The notes under the pieces: model-generated
Seen by the model: the letters and a program-made list of their open reading frames with translations, nothing else
What the model was told of the DNA's origin: nothing
Database searches by the model: none
Part shown: piece after piece, positions 42,905 through 51,541 of the stretch
How the letters are laid out: each line of letters begins with the position of its first letter
How positions within the stretch are numbered: position 1 is the stretch's first letter
Made by a program: the position numbers and the translations under genes
Source: Nereida ignava
GTDB taxonomy: Bacteria; Pseudomonadota; Alphaproteobacteria; Rhodobacterales; Rhodobacteraceae
Length of the DNA stretch: 64,000 nucleotides
Direction of reading: 5' to 3'
NCBI RefSeq assembly: GCF_001049735.1
Contig: NZ_CVPC01000006.1
Location: forward strand, 82,750 to 146,749

Positions 42905-44677
42905 TTATTCAGCAGCCATGTCAGATGCTGAGACGCCCGCTACTGCAACCGGCTTTTTCATCGCGTCGCGACGGAAAGGCTCGCCCAGTTCTTGGTTCAG
43001 CATGACTTCGATCAGTGTCGTAACACCGTCTTCCATCTGCTCTTTGATCGCTGTGTTCAGCACATCTGTGAGCTCTTCCATTGTGCGCGCTGCAACACCT
43101 TTGAGGCCACATGCGTTGGCGATGCCTGCATATGAAACTTCGGTGTCCAGCTCGGTGCCGACGAAGTTATCGTCGAACCACAGGGTTGAGTTGCGCTTTT
43201 CAGCACCCCACTGGTAGTTGCGGAATACGATCTGTGTAACTGCGGGCCAGTCGCCACGGCCGATAGCAGTCAATTCGTTCACTGCGATACCGAACGCACC
43301 GTCACCTGCGAAGCCAACGACCGGAACATCCGGTTGGCCGATTTTGGCGCCAACGATTGCAGGCAAACCGTATCCGCATGGACCAAACAAGCCGGGTGCA
43401 AGGTACTTACGGCCTTCGTCGAAATCTGGGTAGGCGTTACCGATTGCACAGTTGTTGCCGATGTCGGAAGAGATGATCGCTTCGCGTGGCAGTGCAGCTT
43501 GGATAGCACGCCATGCCATACGGGGGGACATCCAGTCAGGCTTTGCATCACGTGCGCGCTGGTTCCAAGTTGTGCCTGGATCGTCGTCTTCGTGATCCAT
43601 TGATGCCAGTTGCTGTGCCCATGCTGATTTGGTTTGCGCGATTTTTGCTTTGCGCTCTTCGCGGCCTGCGTCGCCTGCAGATGCGTCCAGCTGGCCCAAG
43701 ATACCTTTGGCAACTTTGGCTGCGTCACCGACGATGCCTACAGTTACTTTCTTGGTCAAACCAATGCGGTCTGGGTTGATGTCGACCTGAATGATTTTCG
43801 CGTCTGCTGGCCAGTAATCAATGCCGTAACCAGGCAGTGTGGAGAACGGGTTCAGGCGTGTGCCGAGGCACAAAACAACATCGGCTTCGGAAATCAGCTC
43901 CATGCCTGCTTTTGAACCGTTGTAGCCCAATGGACCTGCAAACAGTGGGTGCGAGCCTGGGAATGCATCGTTGTGCTGGTAGCCCACACAAACTGGTGCG
44001 TCGAGGCGTTCAGCCAGCGCGATCGATGCATCGATGCCGCCTTTTGACAGAACAACGCCAGCACCGTTCAGGATAACTGGGTTTTTCGCGTTTGAGATAA
44101 TCTCAGCAGCTTTTGCAACTGATGTCTCGCCGCCTGGTGAAACTTCAAAATCAATTGGCTCGGGGATTTCGATGTCAACAATCTGTGTCCAGTAGTCACG
44201 TGGGATGTTGATTTGTGCAGGGCCTGAAAGACGCTTTGCTTTCGAAATGACGCGAGCAAGTACTTCGGCAACGCGGCTCGGATCACGTACTTCTTCTTGG
44301 TAAGCAACCATGTCTTCGAACAGTTTCATCTGCTCAACTTCTTGGAAACCACCTTGGCCAATTGTTTTGTTCGCTGCCTGCGGTGTAACCAAAAGCAACG
44401 GTGTGTGGTTCCAATATGCGGTTTTCACAGCGGTCACGAAGTTCGTGATGCCTGGGCCGTTCTGCGCGATCATCATGGAGACTTCGCCAGTGACGCGTGT
44501 GTAGCCGTCAGACATGAAACCTGCGCTGCCTTCGTGCGCACAGTCCCAAAACTTAATACCAGATTTAGGGAACAAATCTGAGATGGGCATCATGGCTGAA
44601 CCGATGATACCAAATGCGTGGCGGATGCCGTGCGATTGCAGCGTTTTGACGAACGCTTCTTCTGTAGTCATTTTCAT
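42905..44677 (-). CDS. xsc: Sulfoacetaldehyde acetyltransferase Xsc
   Basis: Thiamine-diphosphate enzyme, 590 residues, which converts sulfoacetaldehyde plus phosphate to acetyl phosphate and sulfite. Three TPP-family domains are visible: the N-terminal PYR domain with catalytic-type glutamate in 'CAHEGSAGFMSDGY', a central domain, and the PP domain with 'GFAGDGAFGIAVNEL' and 'FRNYQWG' binding TPP/Mg. The 'FGIIGSAMMPISDLFP' N-terminus is characteristic of Xsc. The start has AGGAG. A pair of TauR-type repeats lies upstream. Confidence 0.95.
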   Translation of the reverse strand: MKMTTEEAFVKTLQSHGIRHAFGIIGSAMMPISDLFPKSGIKFWDCAHEGSAGFMSDGYTRVTGEVSMMIAQNGPGITNFVTAVKTAYWNHTPLLLVTPQAANKTIGQGGFQEVEQMKLFEDMVAYQEEVRDPSRVAEVLARVISKAKRLSGPAQINIPRDYWTQIVDIEIPEPIDFEVSPGGETSVAKAAEIISNAKNPVILNGAGVVLSKGGIDASIALAERLDAPVCVGYQHNDAFPGSHPLFAGPLGYNGSKAGMELISEADVVLCLGTRLNPFSTLPGYGIDYWPADAKIIQVDINPDRIGLTKKVTVGIVGDAAKVAKGILGQLDASAGDAGREERKAKIAQTKSAWAQQLASMDHEDDDPGTTWNQRARDAKPDWMSPRMAWRAIQAALPREAIISSDIGNNCAIGNAYPDFDEGRKYLAPGLFGPCGYGLPAIVGAKIGQPDVPVVGFAGDGAFGIAVNELTAIGRGDWPAVTQIVFRNYQWGAEKRNSTLWFDDNFVGTELDTEVSYAGIANACGLKGVAARTMEELTDVLNTAIKEQMEDGVTTLIEVMLNQELGEPFRRDAMKKPVAVAGVSASDMAAE

Positions 44678-44731
44678 GAGGCAGTCTCCTTTTGAATTGG
44701 AGACAACATACTCGGATTCGTGAGCCGCTGA

Positions 44732-44763
44732 GTAGGTCCAGTTTTGCGCTCAATTAAGTCCAG
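44732..44763 (-). promoter_or_regulatory. TauR-type direct repeats upstream of xsc
   Basis: On the minus strand CTGGACTTAA and CTGGACCTAC stand 22 bases apart (two helix turns), 55-86 bases upstream of xsc. They match CTGGACYTAA, which I recall as the TauR operator of Rhodobacter capsulatus tpa. They fill the space right after the tauR stop, so xsc has its own promoter. Confidence 0.7.
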
Positions 44764-46215
44764 TCATATTGCTGCAGCCAGTATTTCAATGCCTTTTGCG
44801 ATCCGTTCCTCGGGAATTGAAGAATACGCGAGCCGATAATGACAAACGCGGTCCTCTTTTTGCAAAAAGAACGGACCGCCGGGTTCAATCAAAACGCCTT
44901 GGAGTTTTAGGGCGCGGGCTAATTCCATTGTATTGTGCCGGTTTTCAGCCTTCATCCAAATGCTGGATCCGCCAAATGCACCGCGGCCTGCAACAGTTAA
45001 ACCGTTATGATCAATTGCTTTTTCCATTTCCATGCGGCGGCGGTAAAATGCCTTGGACATACGTTTGATCAGTGCGTCGTAGTGCCCGAGGGACAAAAAG
45101 TACGCAGCAGTGCGCTGAATTTGCCCGGGGGGGTGACGCAGAACCGATGCGCGCAGCTTGCGAGCCTGTTTGATGAATGGCGCGGGACCGACCATGTAGC
45201 CAAGCCGCAAACCTGGCGCCAGCGATTTCGAGAATGAGCCGATGTAAATTACCCGCCCGTCCTGATCGAGTGATTTTAGCGCAGGAGAGGGGGCCTTCAG
45301 GAACGACATCTCAAATTCGTAGTCGTCCTCTACGATCAAAAAGTCGTCTGATGCTGCACGATTAAGCAGTTCTGTTTTACGTTCGAGCGGCATTGAGGCT
45401 GTTGTTGGGCATTGATGTGAGGGGGTGCAAAAAACTACATCAATGTCTTTGGGAAGTAAATCTGGGGGCAGCCCGTCCTCATCAACTGGGATGTGGTGAA
45501 GGTTGCACCGGCTTTGCATCAAGATGTCCCTCAGGCCCGGATAACAAGGCTCTTCCATCACCGCGTTTCGACGCTGCGTCAGCAACAGTTGCGCGGACAG
45601 CCATAGCGCGTTTTGAGCACCCATTGTGACCAGAATTTCATCTGGGCGCGCTTTGATACCCCTGCGTGGGAGAGTGTGACGGGCGATGAATTCGATCAAC
45701 TTTGGATCGTCTTGATCAACGTAATCTGTTGTTAATGCGTCAAAATCCCGCTTGCCGAGTGCCTGTAAGGCACACAGCCGCCAGTTGGCGCGATCAAATA
45801 GCGTAGGATCCGCTTGTCCGTAAATGAACGGGTATTGGTAGCGTTGCCAATCGGCTGGCTTGGCCAATTGTGGCACGTCGCTGTTGCGGTGCGCCAAGAC
45901 GCGTGACCATTCGACCGCATCGTTTGTGGGTCTGAGCGATGGCATCTCCGGTGGTTGCGGCGCGTTTTCCGAAACGTAATATCCCGACCTGCCGCGCGCG
46001 ACGATATAATCATCAGCCAGCAGGTCTGTGTAGGCAAGGGTTACCGTAATTCGGCTGACCCCAAGGTGTGTGGCGAGTTTGCGTGACGAGGGTAGTTTTT
46101 CACCTGGTTTAAAGCGCCCAGACAGAATGCCTTCGGCAACCATCTGCTGGATTTGCGCCTTAAGCGTGCCTTGGGTGCTGCTGTTCAGAAAAAATGTTTC
46201 GACGGGCAATGCCAT
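44764..46215 (-). CDS. tauR: MocR/GntR-family taurine regulator TauR
   Basis: Regulator of 483 residues: N-terminal GntR winged helix ('LPSSRKLATHLGVSRITVTLAY', read in parts, about 40-62) and a C-terminal PLP-dependent aminotransferase-like domain (about 110-480) with the PLP lysine in 'GSFSKSLAPGLRLGYM'. TauR proteins activate tpa, tauABC and xsc in response to taurine. Position among these genes and CTGG-type repeats before three of them support the name. Confidence 0.9.
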   Translation of the reverse strand: MALPVETFFLNSSTQGTLKAQIQQMVAEGILSGRFKPGEKLPSSRKLATHLGVSRITVTLAYTDLLADDYIVARGRSGYYVSENAPQPPEMPSLRPTNDAVEWSRVLAHRNSDVPQLAKPADWQRYQYPFIYGQADPTLFDRANWRLCALQALGKRDFDALTTDYVDQDDPKLIEFIARHTLPRRGIKARPDEILVTMGAQNALWLSAQLLLTQRRNAVMEEPCYPGLRDILMQSRCNLHHIPVDEDGLPPDLLPKDIDVVFCTPSHQCPTTASMPLERKTELLNRAASDDFLIVEDDYEFEMSFLKAPSPALKSLDQDGRVIYIGSFSKSLAPGLRLGYMVGPAPFIKQARKLRASVLRHPPGQIQRTAAYFLSLGHYDALIKRMSKAFYRRRMEMEKAIDHNGLTVAGRGAFGGSSIWMKAENRHNTMELARALKLQGVLIEPGGPFFLQKEDRVCHYRLAYSSIPEERIAKGIEILAAAI

Positions 46216-46220
46216 GTAAT

Positions 46221-46252
46221 CTGGCCTTATCGCAGGAATAATCTGGCGTTAT
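46221..46252 (+). promoter_or_regulatory. TauR-type direct repeats upstream of tauR
   Basis: CTGGCCTTAT and CTGGCGTTAT, 22 bases apart, begin 6 bases upstream of the tauR start and point away from it. Same spacing as the xsc pair. Suggests autoregulation. No other feature but the tpa hairpin was seen in the rest of this 246-base gap. Confidence 0.6.
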
Positions 46253-46422
46253 TTTAGGGCCAAGAGGTGATCTGGGCAACCGTAGTCAAACAGGCGCCTG
46301 AAAATTGCTGAATAGTGCTGAGCGCGCGGGATGTGCATGCTTGGCGTCAGCGAAATCAAAATAACAGATATGGCCAGTTTGCAAAATGATGAGACACTTT
46401 GCCAGATAACTGGACTGGTTAT

Positions 46423-46449
46423 CAGAGCGGCACAGCCTGCGCCGCTCTG
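46423..46449 (-). terminator. Hairpin after tpa
   Basis: Perfect 9-base stem CAGAGCGGC / GCCGCTCTG with a 9-base loop, 12 bases after the tpa stop. No U-run follows, so its strength is uncertain. A second small inverted repeat (GATAAC / GTTATC, 46405-46423) follows it. Confidence 0.6.
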
Positions 46450-46461
46450 ATGATGTGTGGT

Positions 46462-47853
46462 TTAGGCAGTTGCCCGTGTAATCGCCGCATCGACTGCGTT
46501 CGTAATGTTGTCGATATCGTCTTTTGTGGCGATCAGCGCAGGTGAGAAGCAAAGCGTGTTGTTCTTGCCTGGAAGTGATCTGTTTGTTGCGCCAATGATA
46601 ACGCCTTGTTGCATACAGTCACCAACGATTGCCTGAGCGATCTTCTCGTTTGCTGGTTCGCGAGTTGTGCGGTCAGCAACCAACTCACAGCCCAGGAACA
46701 GACCTTTGCCGCGCACTTGGCCGATAATCGGGTGCTTGTCTGCAAGCGCATGCAAGTTGTCGAGCATGTACTCACCCATCGCCGTCGTATTCTCAAGAAG
46801 GTTCTCATCCTCGATGATACGCATGTTTTCCAGCGCCGCTGCGGGGCCAGCGGTACAACCACCAAAAGTTGAGATGTCGCGGAAATAACTCATTGGATCG
46901 GACGGGTCATCTTTGAACATGTCAAAGACTTCCTCAGTTGTGACAAGGCATGAGATCGCGGCATAGCCGGAGGCGACACCCTTCGCCATCGTCACCATGT
47001 CAGGTTTGATGCCATAGTGTTGGTACCCAAACCACGTGCCCGTGCGGCCTACGCCACAGACAACTTCGTCGATATGAAGTAGAATGTCATATTTCGTGCA
47101 GATTTCTTGCACCCGCTCCCAATATCCATCGGGGGGAGTGATGACGCCGCCGCCTGCTGTGATTGGCTCAAGGCAGAGCGCGCCAACAGTCTCTGGTCCT
47201 TCGCGCAGGATGACTTCTTCGATCTGGTTAGCGGCCCATTCACCGTAGTTTTCCGCAGGCGCGCCATCTTGCTCGTGCTTTCGGTACTCAAGGCAGTGCG
47301 GCACGCGCACAAACCCGGGCGTAAATGGCCCATACTGTGCGGCGCGCTCATCTTGACCAGTTGCGGAAAGCGCAGTGATCGTTGTGCCGTGATAATCGCG
47401 GTCGCGGTACAAAATTTTATGCTTCTTACCACCGTATCTTTTGGCTGCAATTTGGCGTACAAGTTTGAATGCTTTTTCGTTCGCCTCAGAGCCGGAGTTT
47501 GCGTAGTAGCAGCGTGTCATTCCAGGCATTTTGCTGAGCAGTTTTTCTGCAAACAAAGCGCCAGGAATTGAGCCTGCTGAACCGGCGAAATAATTCAGTT
47601 TTGCAAGCTGGTCACGCACGACATCTGCGATGCTTTCGCGGCCGTATCCAACGTTGACGGTCCATACGCCGCCTGACACTGCATCAAGGTGCTCTTTGCC
47701 ATTTTGGTCCCACACCAACATGCCTTTTCCCTCGACAATAATTCGGGGTTCGCCGGTCTCAAAGGGCTTGTGCTGAATCAGGTGGTGCCAGACGTGCTTG
47801 CGGTCGGCGTCGACTACAGCACTGATATCATTCGAAGAAAAGTTACCGTCCAT
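46462..47853 (-). CDS. tpa: Taurine-pyruvate aminotransferase Tpa
   Basis: Class III PLP aminotransferase, 463 residues. Transfers the amino group of taurine to pyruvate, giving sulfoacetaldehyde and alanine. 'HIDEVVCGVGRTG' carries the PLP-binding aspartate environment and 'TMAKGVASGYAAIS' the Schiff-base lysine. The N-terminus ('HVWHHLIQHKPFET') is typical of Tpa rather than omega-amino acid transaminases. Divergent from tauABC and preceded by TauR-type repeats. Confidence 0.92.
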   Translation of the reverse strand: MDGNFSSNDISAVVDADRKHVWHHLIQHKPFETGEPRIIVEGKGMLVWDQNGKEHLDAVSGGVWTVNVGYGRESIADVVRDQLAKLNYFAGSAGSIPGALFAEKLLSKMPGMTRCYYANSGSEANEKAFKLVRQIAAKRYGGKKHKILYRDRDYHGTTITALSATGQDERAAQYGPFTPGFVRVPHCLEYRKHEQDGAPAENYGEWAANQIEEVILREGPETVGALCLEPITAGGGVITPPDGYWERVQEICTKYDILLHIDEVVCGVGRTGTWFGYQHYGIKPDMVTMAKGVASGYAAISCLVTTEEVFDMFKDDPSDPMSYFRDISTFGGCTAGPAAALENMRIIEDENLLENTTAMGEYMLDNLHALADKHPIIGQVRGKGLFLGCELVADRTTREPANEKIAQAIVGDCMQQGVIIGATNRSLPGKNNTLCFSPALIATKDDIDNITNAVDAAITRATA

Positions 47854-47917
47854 GAGTCGGACCTCGCGTTAAATTGCATAATATACACAAGCATTGCCCT
47901 AAATTTAGACTTTGCAA

Positions 47918-47950
47918 ATAGGGCCAGTTTTACACCACATTTATAGCCAG
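47918..47950 (-). promoter_or_regulatory. TauR-type direct repeats upstream of tpa
   Basis: On the minus strand CTGGCTATAA and CTGGCCCTAT stand 23 bases apart, 65-97 bases upstream of the tpa start. They are weaker matches than the xsc pair but in the classic tpa position. Confidence 0.6.
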
Positions 47951-47953
47951 TTG

Positions 47954-48270
47954 GTTGTGGTTTGTCGCGTTCTAAACAACCGTAAATTTACCAGATTTTG
48001 GGAAAGCTTCAAAAAATTATGTAGTTTCAATTCCTTGCTGCGTCTGCAAACGCGCTCAAAATTTTGGCACCCGCAGCGATAATGTCGCTTTTGTGCTCTC
48101 GAGGCGCCAACTTTAGGGTTTCTTAAATTCGATATGTATGTTTGCTTTAATGCGATTGCTCTGTGGGCCAACCACGGCATCCGCGTTATCAACGCGTCAG
48201 AGCCTCAAATATGAGGTTCCAAGTAAGACGCTCAACATAAGAGCCAAAAATGAACATGGGAGTTCAAAAT
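47954..48270. other. Rest of the tpa-tauA intergenic region
   Basis: About 320 bases without a supported gene, upstream of tauA. Two small palindromes lie close to tauA: CGCGTT-ATC-AACGCG (48182-48196) and CCTCA-AATA-TGAGG (48203-48216). Either could be an operator or part of a leader hairpin. No second clear CTGG pair for tauABC was found here, so tauABC may be driven from the pair near tpa or by another site. Confidence 0.4.
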
Positions 48271-49275
48271 ATGACACTTAAGTCCAAATTGATGGGTGCT
48301 GTCGCTGGCGTAGCTATGCTGACAGGTGCGCAAGCTGCTGTCGCTGCTGGCCACGAAGAAATCACAGTTGCTTACTTCCTTGAATGGCCGATGCCATTCC
48401 AGTTTGCCAAAGTAGAAGGCATGTATGAAGAAGCACTCGGCAAGAAAATTAACTGGGTCTCTTTTGACACAGGCACCGCAATGTCAGCTGCTATGGCATC
48501 CGGCGACGTGCAGATTTCTGTAAGCCAAGGTATCCCACCGTTCGTTGTGGCCGCGTCTGCGGGTCAAGACATCCAAGTTGTTGACGTGGCTGTAAGCTAC
48601 TCAGAAAACGACAACTGCGTTGTGGCCTCTGGCCTTGAGATCGACAAAACATCTGCAGCTGAGCTTGCTGGCAAAAAAGTTGCTGTGCCACTCGGTACTG
48701 CTGCGCACTACGGCTTCCTGAGCCAAATGAACCACTTCGGCGTGGACACGGCCGGCATGGAAGTTGTTGACATGGCGCCTGCTGAAGGTGCTGCTGCACT
48801 TGCTCAAGGCTCAATCGATATGGCTTGTGGCTGGGGCGGCGCGCTGCGTCGCATGAAAGAGCACGGTAACGTGTTGCTGACAGGCGCAGAAAAAGAAGCA
48901 CTCGGTATTCTTGTTTTTGACGCGACAACTGCACCAGCCTCGTTCATCGCAGAAGAAAGCGACACACTTGCAGCGTTCTTGAAAGTCACAGCAGATGCGA
49001 ACGCAATGTGGGCAGACAGCGCGAACCACGCCAAAATGCTCCCAGTAATTGCAAAAGACGCGGGTATGTCTGAAGAAGATACAGCTTCAACACTGTCAAC
49101 ATTCAGCTTCCCTACAGTTGAGCAACAGCTTTCAGCGGCATGGTTGGGCGGCAACGCGCAAAACTTCATGAAGGGTGTTGCGGACGTTTTCGTTAACGCG
49201 GGTTCAATCCCATCCGCACTCGAAAGCTATGACGCAACAGTGAACACCGCTGGCCTCAAAGCAGCGATGAACTAA
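48271..49275 (+). CDS. tauA: Taurine ABC transporter substrate-binding protein TauA
   Basis: Periplasmic binding protein, 334 residues from ATG 48271 (GGGAG upstream); an ATG at 48250 adds seven residues. Signal peptide about 1-26 ends VAAGH. The mature protein has the SsuA/TauA type II fold: 'YFLEWPMPFQFAKVEGMYEEAL', read in parts, then 'GTAMSAAMASGDVQISVSQG' region and 'DMACGWGGALRRM'. Divergent from tpa and followed by tauBC; a strong terminator separates it from tauB. Confidence 0.9.
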   Translation: MTLKSKLMGAVAGVAMLTGAQAAVAAGHEEITVAYFLEWPMPFQFAKVEGMYEEALGKKINWVSFDTGTAMSAAMASGDVQISVSQGIPPFVVAASAGQDIQVVDVAVSYSENDNCVVASGLEIDKTSAAELAGKKVAVPLGTAAHYGFLSQMNHFGVDTAGMEVVDMAPAEGAAALAQGSIDMACGWGGALRRMKEHGNVLLTGAEKEALGILVFDATTAPASFIAEESDTLAAFLKVTADANAMWADSANHAKMLPVIAKDAGMSEEDTASTLSTFSFPTVEQQLSAAWLGGNAQNFMKGVADVFVNAGSIPSALESYDATVNTAGLKAAMN

Positions 49276-49290
49276 ACACTTCACGACCTT

Positions 49291-49328
49291 GGGCAGCGCG
49301 ATTTTTTGTGCCGCGCTGCCCGTTTTTT
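49291..49328 (+). terminator. Terminator between tauA and tauB
   Basis: Perfect 10-base stem GGGCAGCGCG / CGCGCTGCCC with an 11-base loop and a following T-run. Probably partial, giving excess TauA over TauBC. Confidence 0.85.
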
Positions 49329-49378
49329 GAGACGTACATTTTCAACGACAACATCCAACAAATGATCGGAGAGGCGCA

Positions 49379-50185
49379 ATGAGTGGCCTTGAGATAGATA
49401 ATATATCTATGCGCTTCGAGCTGCCTAATGGTGGCGCAGTGCAAGCTTTAAAAGACGTGAGCCTTGACCTGAAAAAGGGTGAGTTGCTGAGCGTTTTGGG
49501 GCCTTCGGGCTGTGGTAAAACAACCCTTTTGAACATCGTCGCAGGTTTCCTTGCGCCAACGGGTGGCGAAATTCGCCTTAACGGTGGCACTGTTTCCGGC
49601 CCGTCTGCTGACCGTGGTATGGTATTTCAGCAAGGTGCTCTGTTCGAGTGGATGTCCGTGCGCGACAACGTTGGCTTTGGTCCTTCGATGAAGGGCATGC
49701 CAGCAGCTGAAAAGCGCGAAAAAGTTGATCATTTGTTGGACGTCGTCGGCCTTCAAGATTTTAAGGAAAAGGCAGTTTACGAATTGTCTGGCGGTATGCA
49801 GCAGCGCGTTTCGCTTGCACGCTGTTTGTGCAACGAACCTGACGTCATCTTGATGGATGAGCCGCTCGGCGCGCTTGATGCGCTGACCCGCGAGAAAATG
49901 CAGGGGCTGGTTCTGAAGCTTTGGAAAGAGACCGGCAAAACAATTATCCTGATCACGCACTCTGTTGAAGAAGCGCTTTTGTTGGGTGAACGTCTGCTGG
50001 TTATGGCGCCGCGTCCGGGGCGTATCCATAGAGAATACCGTTTGCCGTTTGCGGAACTGGGTGTTGGCGCGGACCTTCGCGAAGTCAAAAAGCATCCTGA
50101 CTACGCAAAAACACGTGAAGAAATTCTGACAATGATCTGGGACATGGAAGAAGAAATCATGGGCCGCAGTGAGGAGAGCGCGTAA
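49379..50185 (+). CDS. tauB: Taurine ABC transporter ATP-binding protein TauB
   Basis: Cytoplasmic ATPase, 268 residues: Walker A 'GPSGCGKTT', Q-loop 'VFQQGALFEWMSV', signature 'LSGGMQQRVSLARC', Walker B 'VILMDEPLGALD', H-loop 'ITHSVEEAL'. SsuB/TauB family. It touches tauC at 50185 (stop and start share one base) and has a GGAGAGGCGC ribosome site. Confidence 0.93.
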   Translation: MSGLEIDNISMRFELPNGGAVQALKDVSLDLKKGELLSVLGPSGCGKTTLLNIVAGFLAPTGGEIRLNGGTVSGPSADRGMVFQQGALFEWMSVRDNVGFGPSMKGMPAAEKREKVDHLLDVVGLQDFKEKAVYELSGGMQQRVSLARCLCNEPDVILMDEPLGALDALTREKMQGLVLKLWKETGKTIILITHSVEEALLLGERLLVMAPRPGRIHREYRLPFAELGVGADLREVKKHPDYAKTREEILTMIWDMEEEIMGRSEESA

Positions 50186-51522
50186 TGGGACAGATTTTAT
50201 CTGATCTGGGCGGCGAACTGTTCGTCCTGTTTGTATCTATCGCCCAAGCGCTTCCTGCACTTGTTGGCTATATCGCGATTATCTTGCTGGCGATGACTGT
50301 TTGGCGGTTCATTCGCCGTCAGATGACACCCAAGGCTGATTATACATCGCTCAAAACCGTTACTTTTGGTGACGAAAGCGCAGTGGTATCGGACAAAGCC
50401 GCGTCGTTCATTTCAATCGCGCTGATTTTTGTGATTTGGGGCGCTTTCACAGGCTCCAACTGGTTGCCCGGTATGTTCCACGCACCCGGTCCATTTGTTG
50501 GCGACAGCAGCTTTGTCTACACAGTTGAAGATGCCAACGGATACCAAGATGAGGCAACTGTTTTCGTTTCCGTCTTTGAAAAAGGCGCAGAAGTTCCAAG
50601 CCAGGAAGTGGCGGCGGGCACTGGCTTTGCCAAGGACGACTTTTTGGCTGTTCAGGCGTATCGTTCTAAGCTGATCCTTTGGGACAAGAATGACGAAACA
50701 AACCGCTCTGAAGGGGCGAAAATCGTTTCTGTGGATGGCCGCGCAATTAGCAAAGACAACGCCGTTGATGTGGGCTTTGGCCGTGTTGCGTTGACCGATA
50801 AGGGCACGTTGAACTTTGAACCAGGCAAGGGCTGGCAGATGGAAAACATCTGGCTTCCAGCACCTGACTCTGTGGCATCGCGCCTCGTTTCTGTCTGGGC
50901 TGAGGGTTATCAAAACGTTACCTTGGCTGAGCACCTGTCGTTCTCTCTTTTCCGTGTGATCGTCGGCTTTTTCCTTGGTGCGTTGGTCGGTATTCCGCTT
51001 GGCTACGCGATGGGTTTGTCTGACTGGTTCCGTGGTTGGTTCGATCCAATTGTTGAATTCATGCGTCCCGTGCCACCTCTGGCGCTGATCCCGCTGGTCA
51101 TTATCTGGGCGGGCATTGGCGAGCAGGGTAAAATCATTCTGCTTTTCTTGGCAGCTCTTTGGATTATGGCGATCGGCGCACGGTCAGGTGTGTCTGGTGT
51201 GAAAATCTCCAAGGTGCACGCGGCTTACTCTTTGGGTGCGTCCAAGGTCCAGATTTTGCGCCACGTGATCATTCCAAACTCACTGCCGGAAATCTTCACC
51301 GCAGCACGGGTTGCGATGGGGGTTTGCTGGGGCACAGTGGTTGCAGCAGAATTGGTCGCGGCTGAAAAGGGCGTGGGCAAAATGATTGTGGCCGCTTCTA
51401 AATTCCAAGACACTGACATTGTTTTGATGGGGATCATTCTGATCGGCATCATTGGCTTTGGCATCGACGTTCTGATGCGTTTGGCTGAAAAATGGTTGGT
51501 CCCTTGGAAGGGTAAAGGTTGA
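50185..51522 (+). CDS. tauC: Taurine ABC transporter permease TauC with N-terminal extracytoplasmic domain
   Basis: Permease of 445 residues, far longer than the usual 270-280. The C-terminal part (about 225-445) is a normal SsuC/TauC core with 'MRPVPPLALIPLVIIWAGIGE' elements, read in parts, and the EAA loop 'HAAYSLGASKVQILRHVI'. Residues 1-220 are extra: two spans (about 12-40 and 74-92) and a periplasmic domain (about 93-220). The latter contains a strand pattern 'FVYTVEDANGYQDEATVFV' like Ig/cadherin-type repeats. Function of the extra domain unknown; it may contact TauA. Confidence 0.9.
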   Translation: MGQILSDLGGELFVLFVSIAQALPALVGYIAIILLAMTVWRFIRRQMTPKADYTSLKTVTFGDESAVVSDKAASFISIALIFVIWGAFTGSNWLPGMFHAPGPFVGDSSFVYTVEDANGYQDEATVFVSVFEKGAEVPSQEVAAGTGFAKDDFLAVQAYRSKLILWDKNDETNRSEGAKIVSVDGRAISKDNAVDVGFGRVALTDKGTLNFEPGKGWQMENIWLPAPDSVASRLVSVWAEGYQNVTLAEHLSFSLFRVIVGFFLGALVGIPLGYAMGLSDWFRGWFDPIVEFMRPVPPLALIPLVIIWAGIGEQGKIILLFLAALWIMAIGARSGVSGVKISKVHAAYSLGASKVQILRHVIIPNSLPEIFTAARVAMGVCWGTVVAAELVAAEKGVGKMIVAASKFQDTDIVLMGIILIGIIGFGIDVLMRLAEKWLVPWKGKG

Positions 51523-51541
51523 TTTGTAAAAGGAGGCTTTC

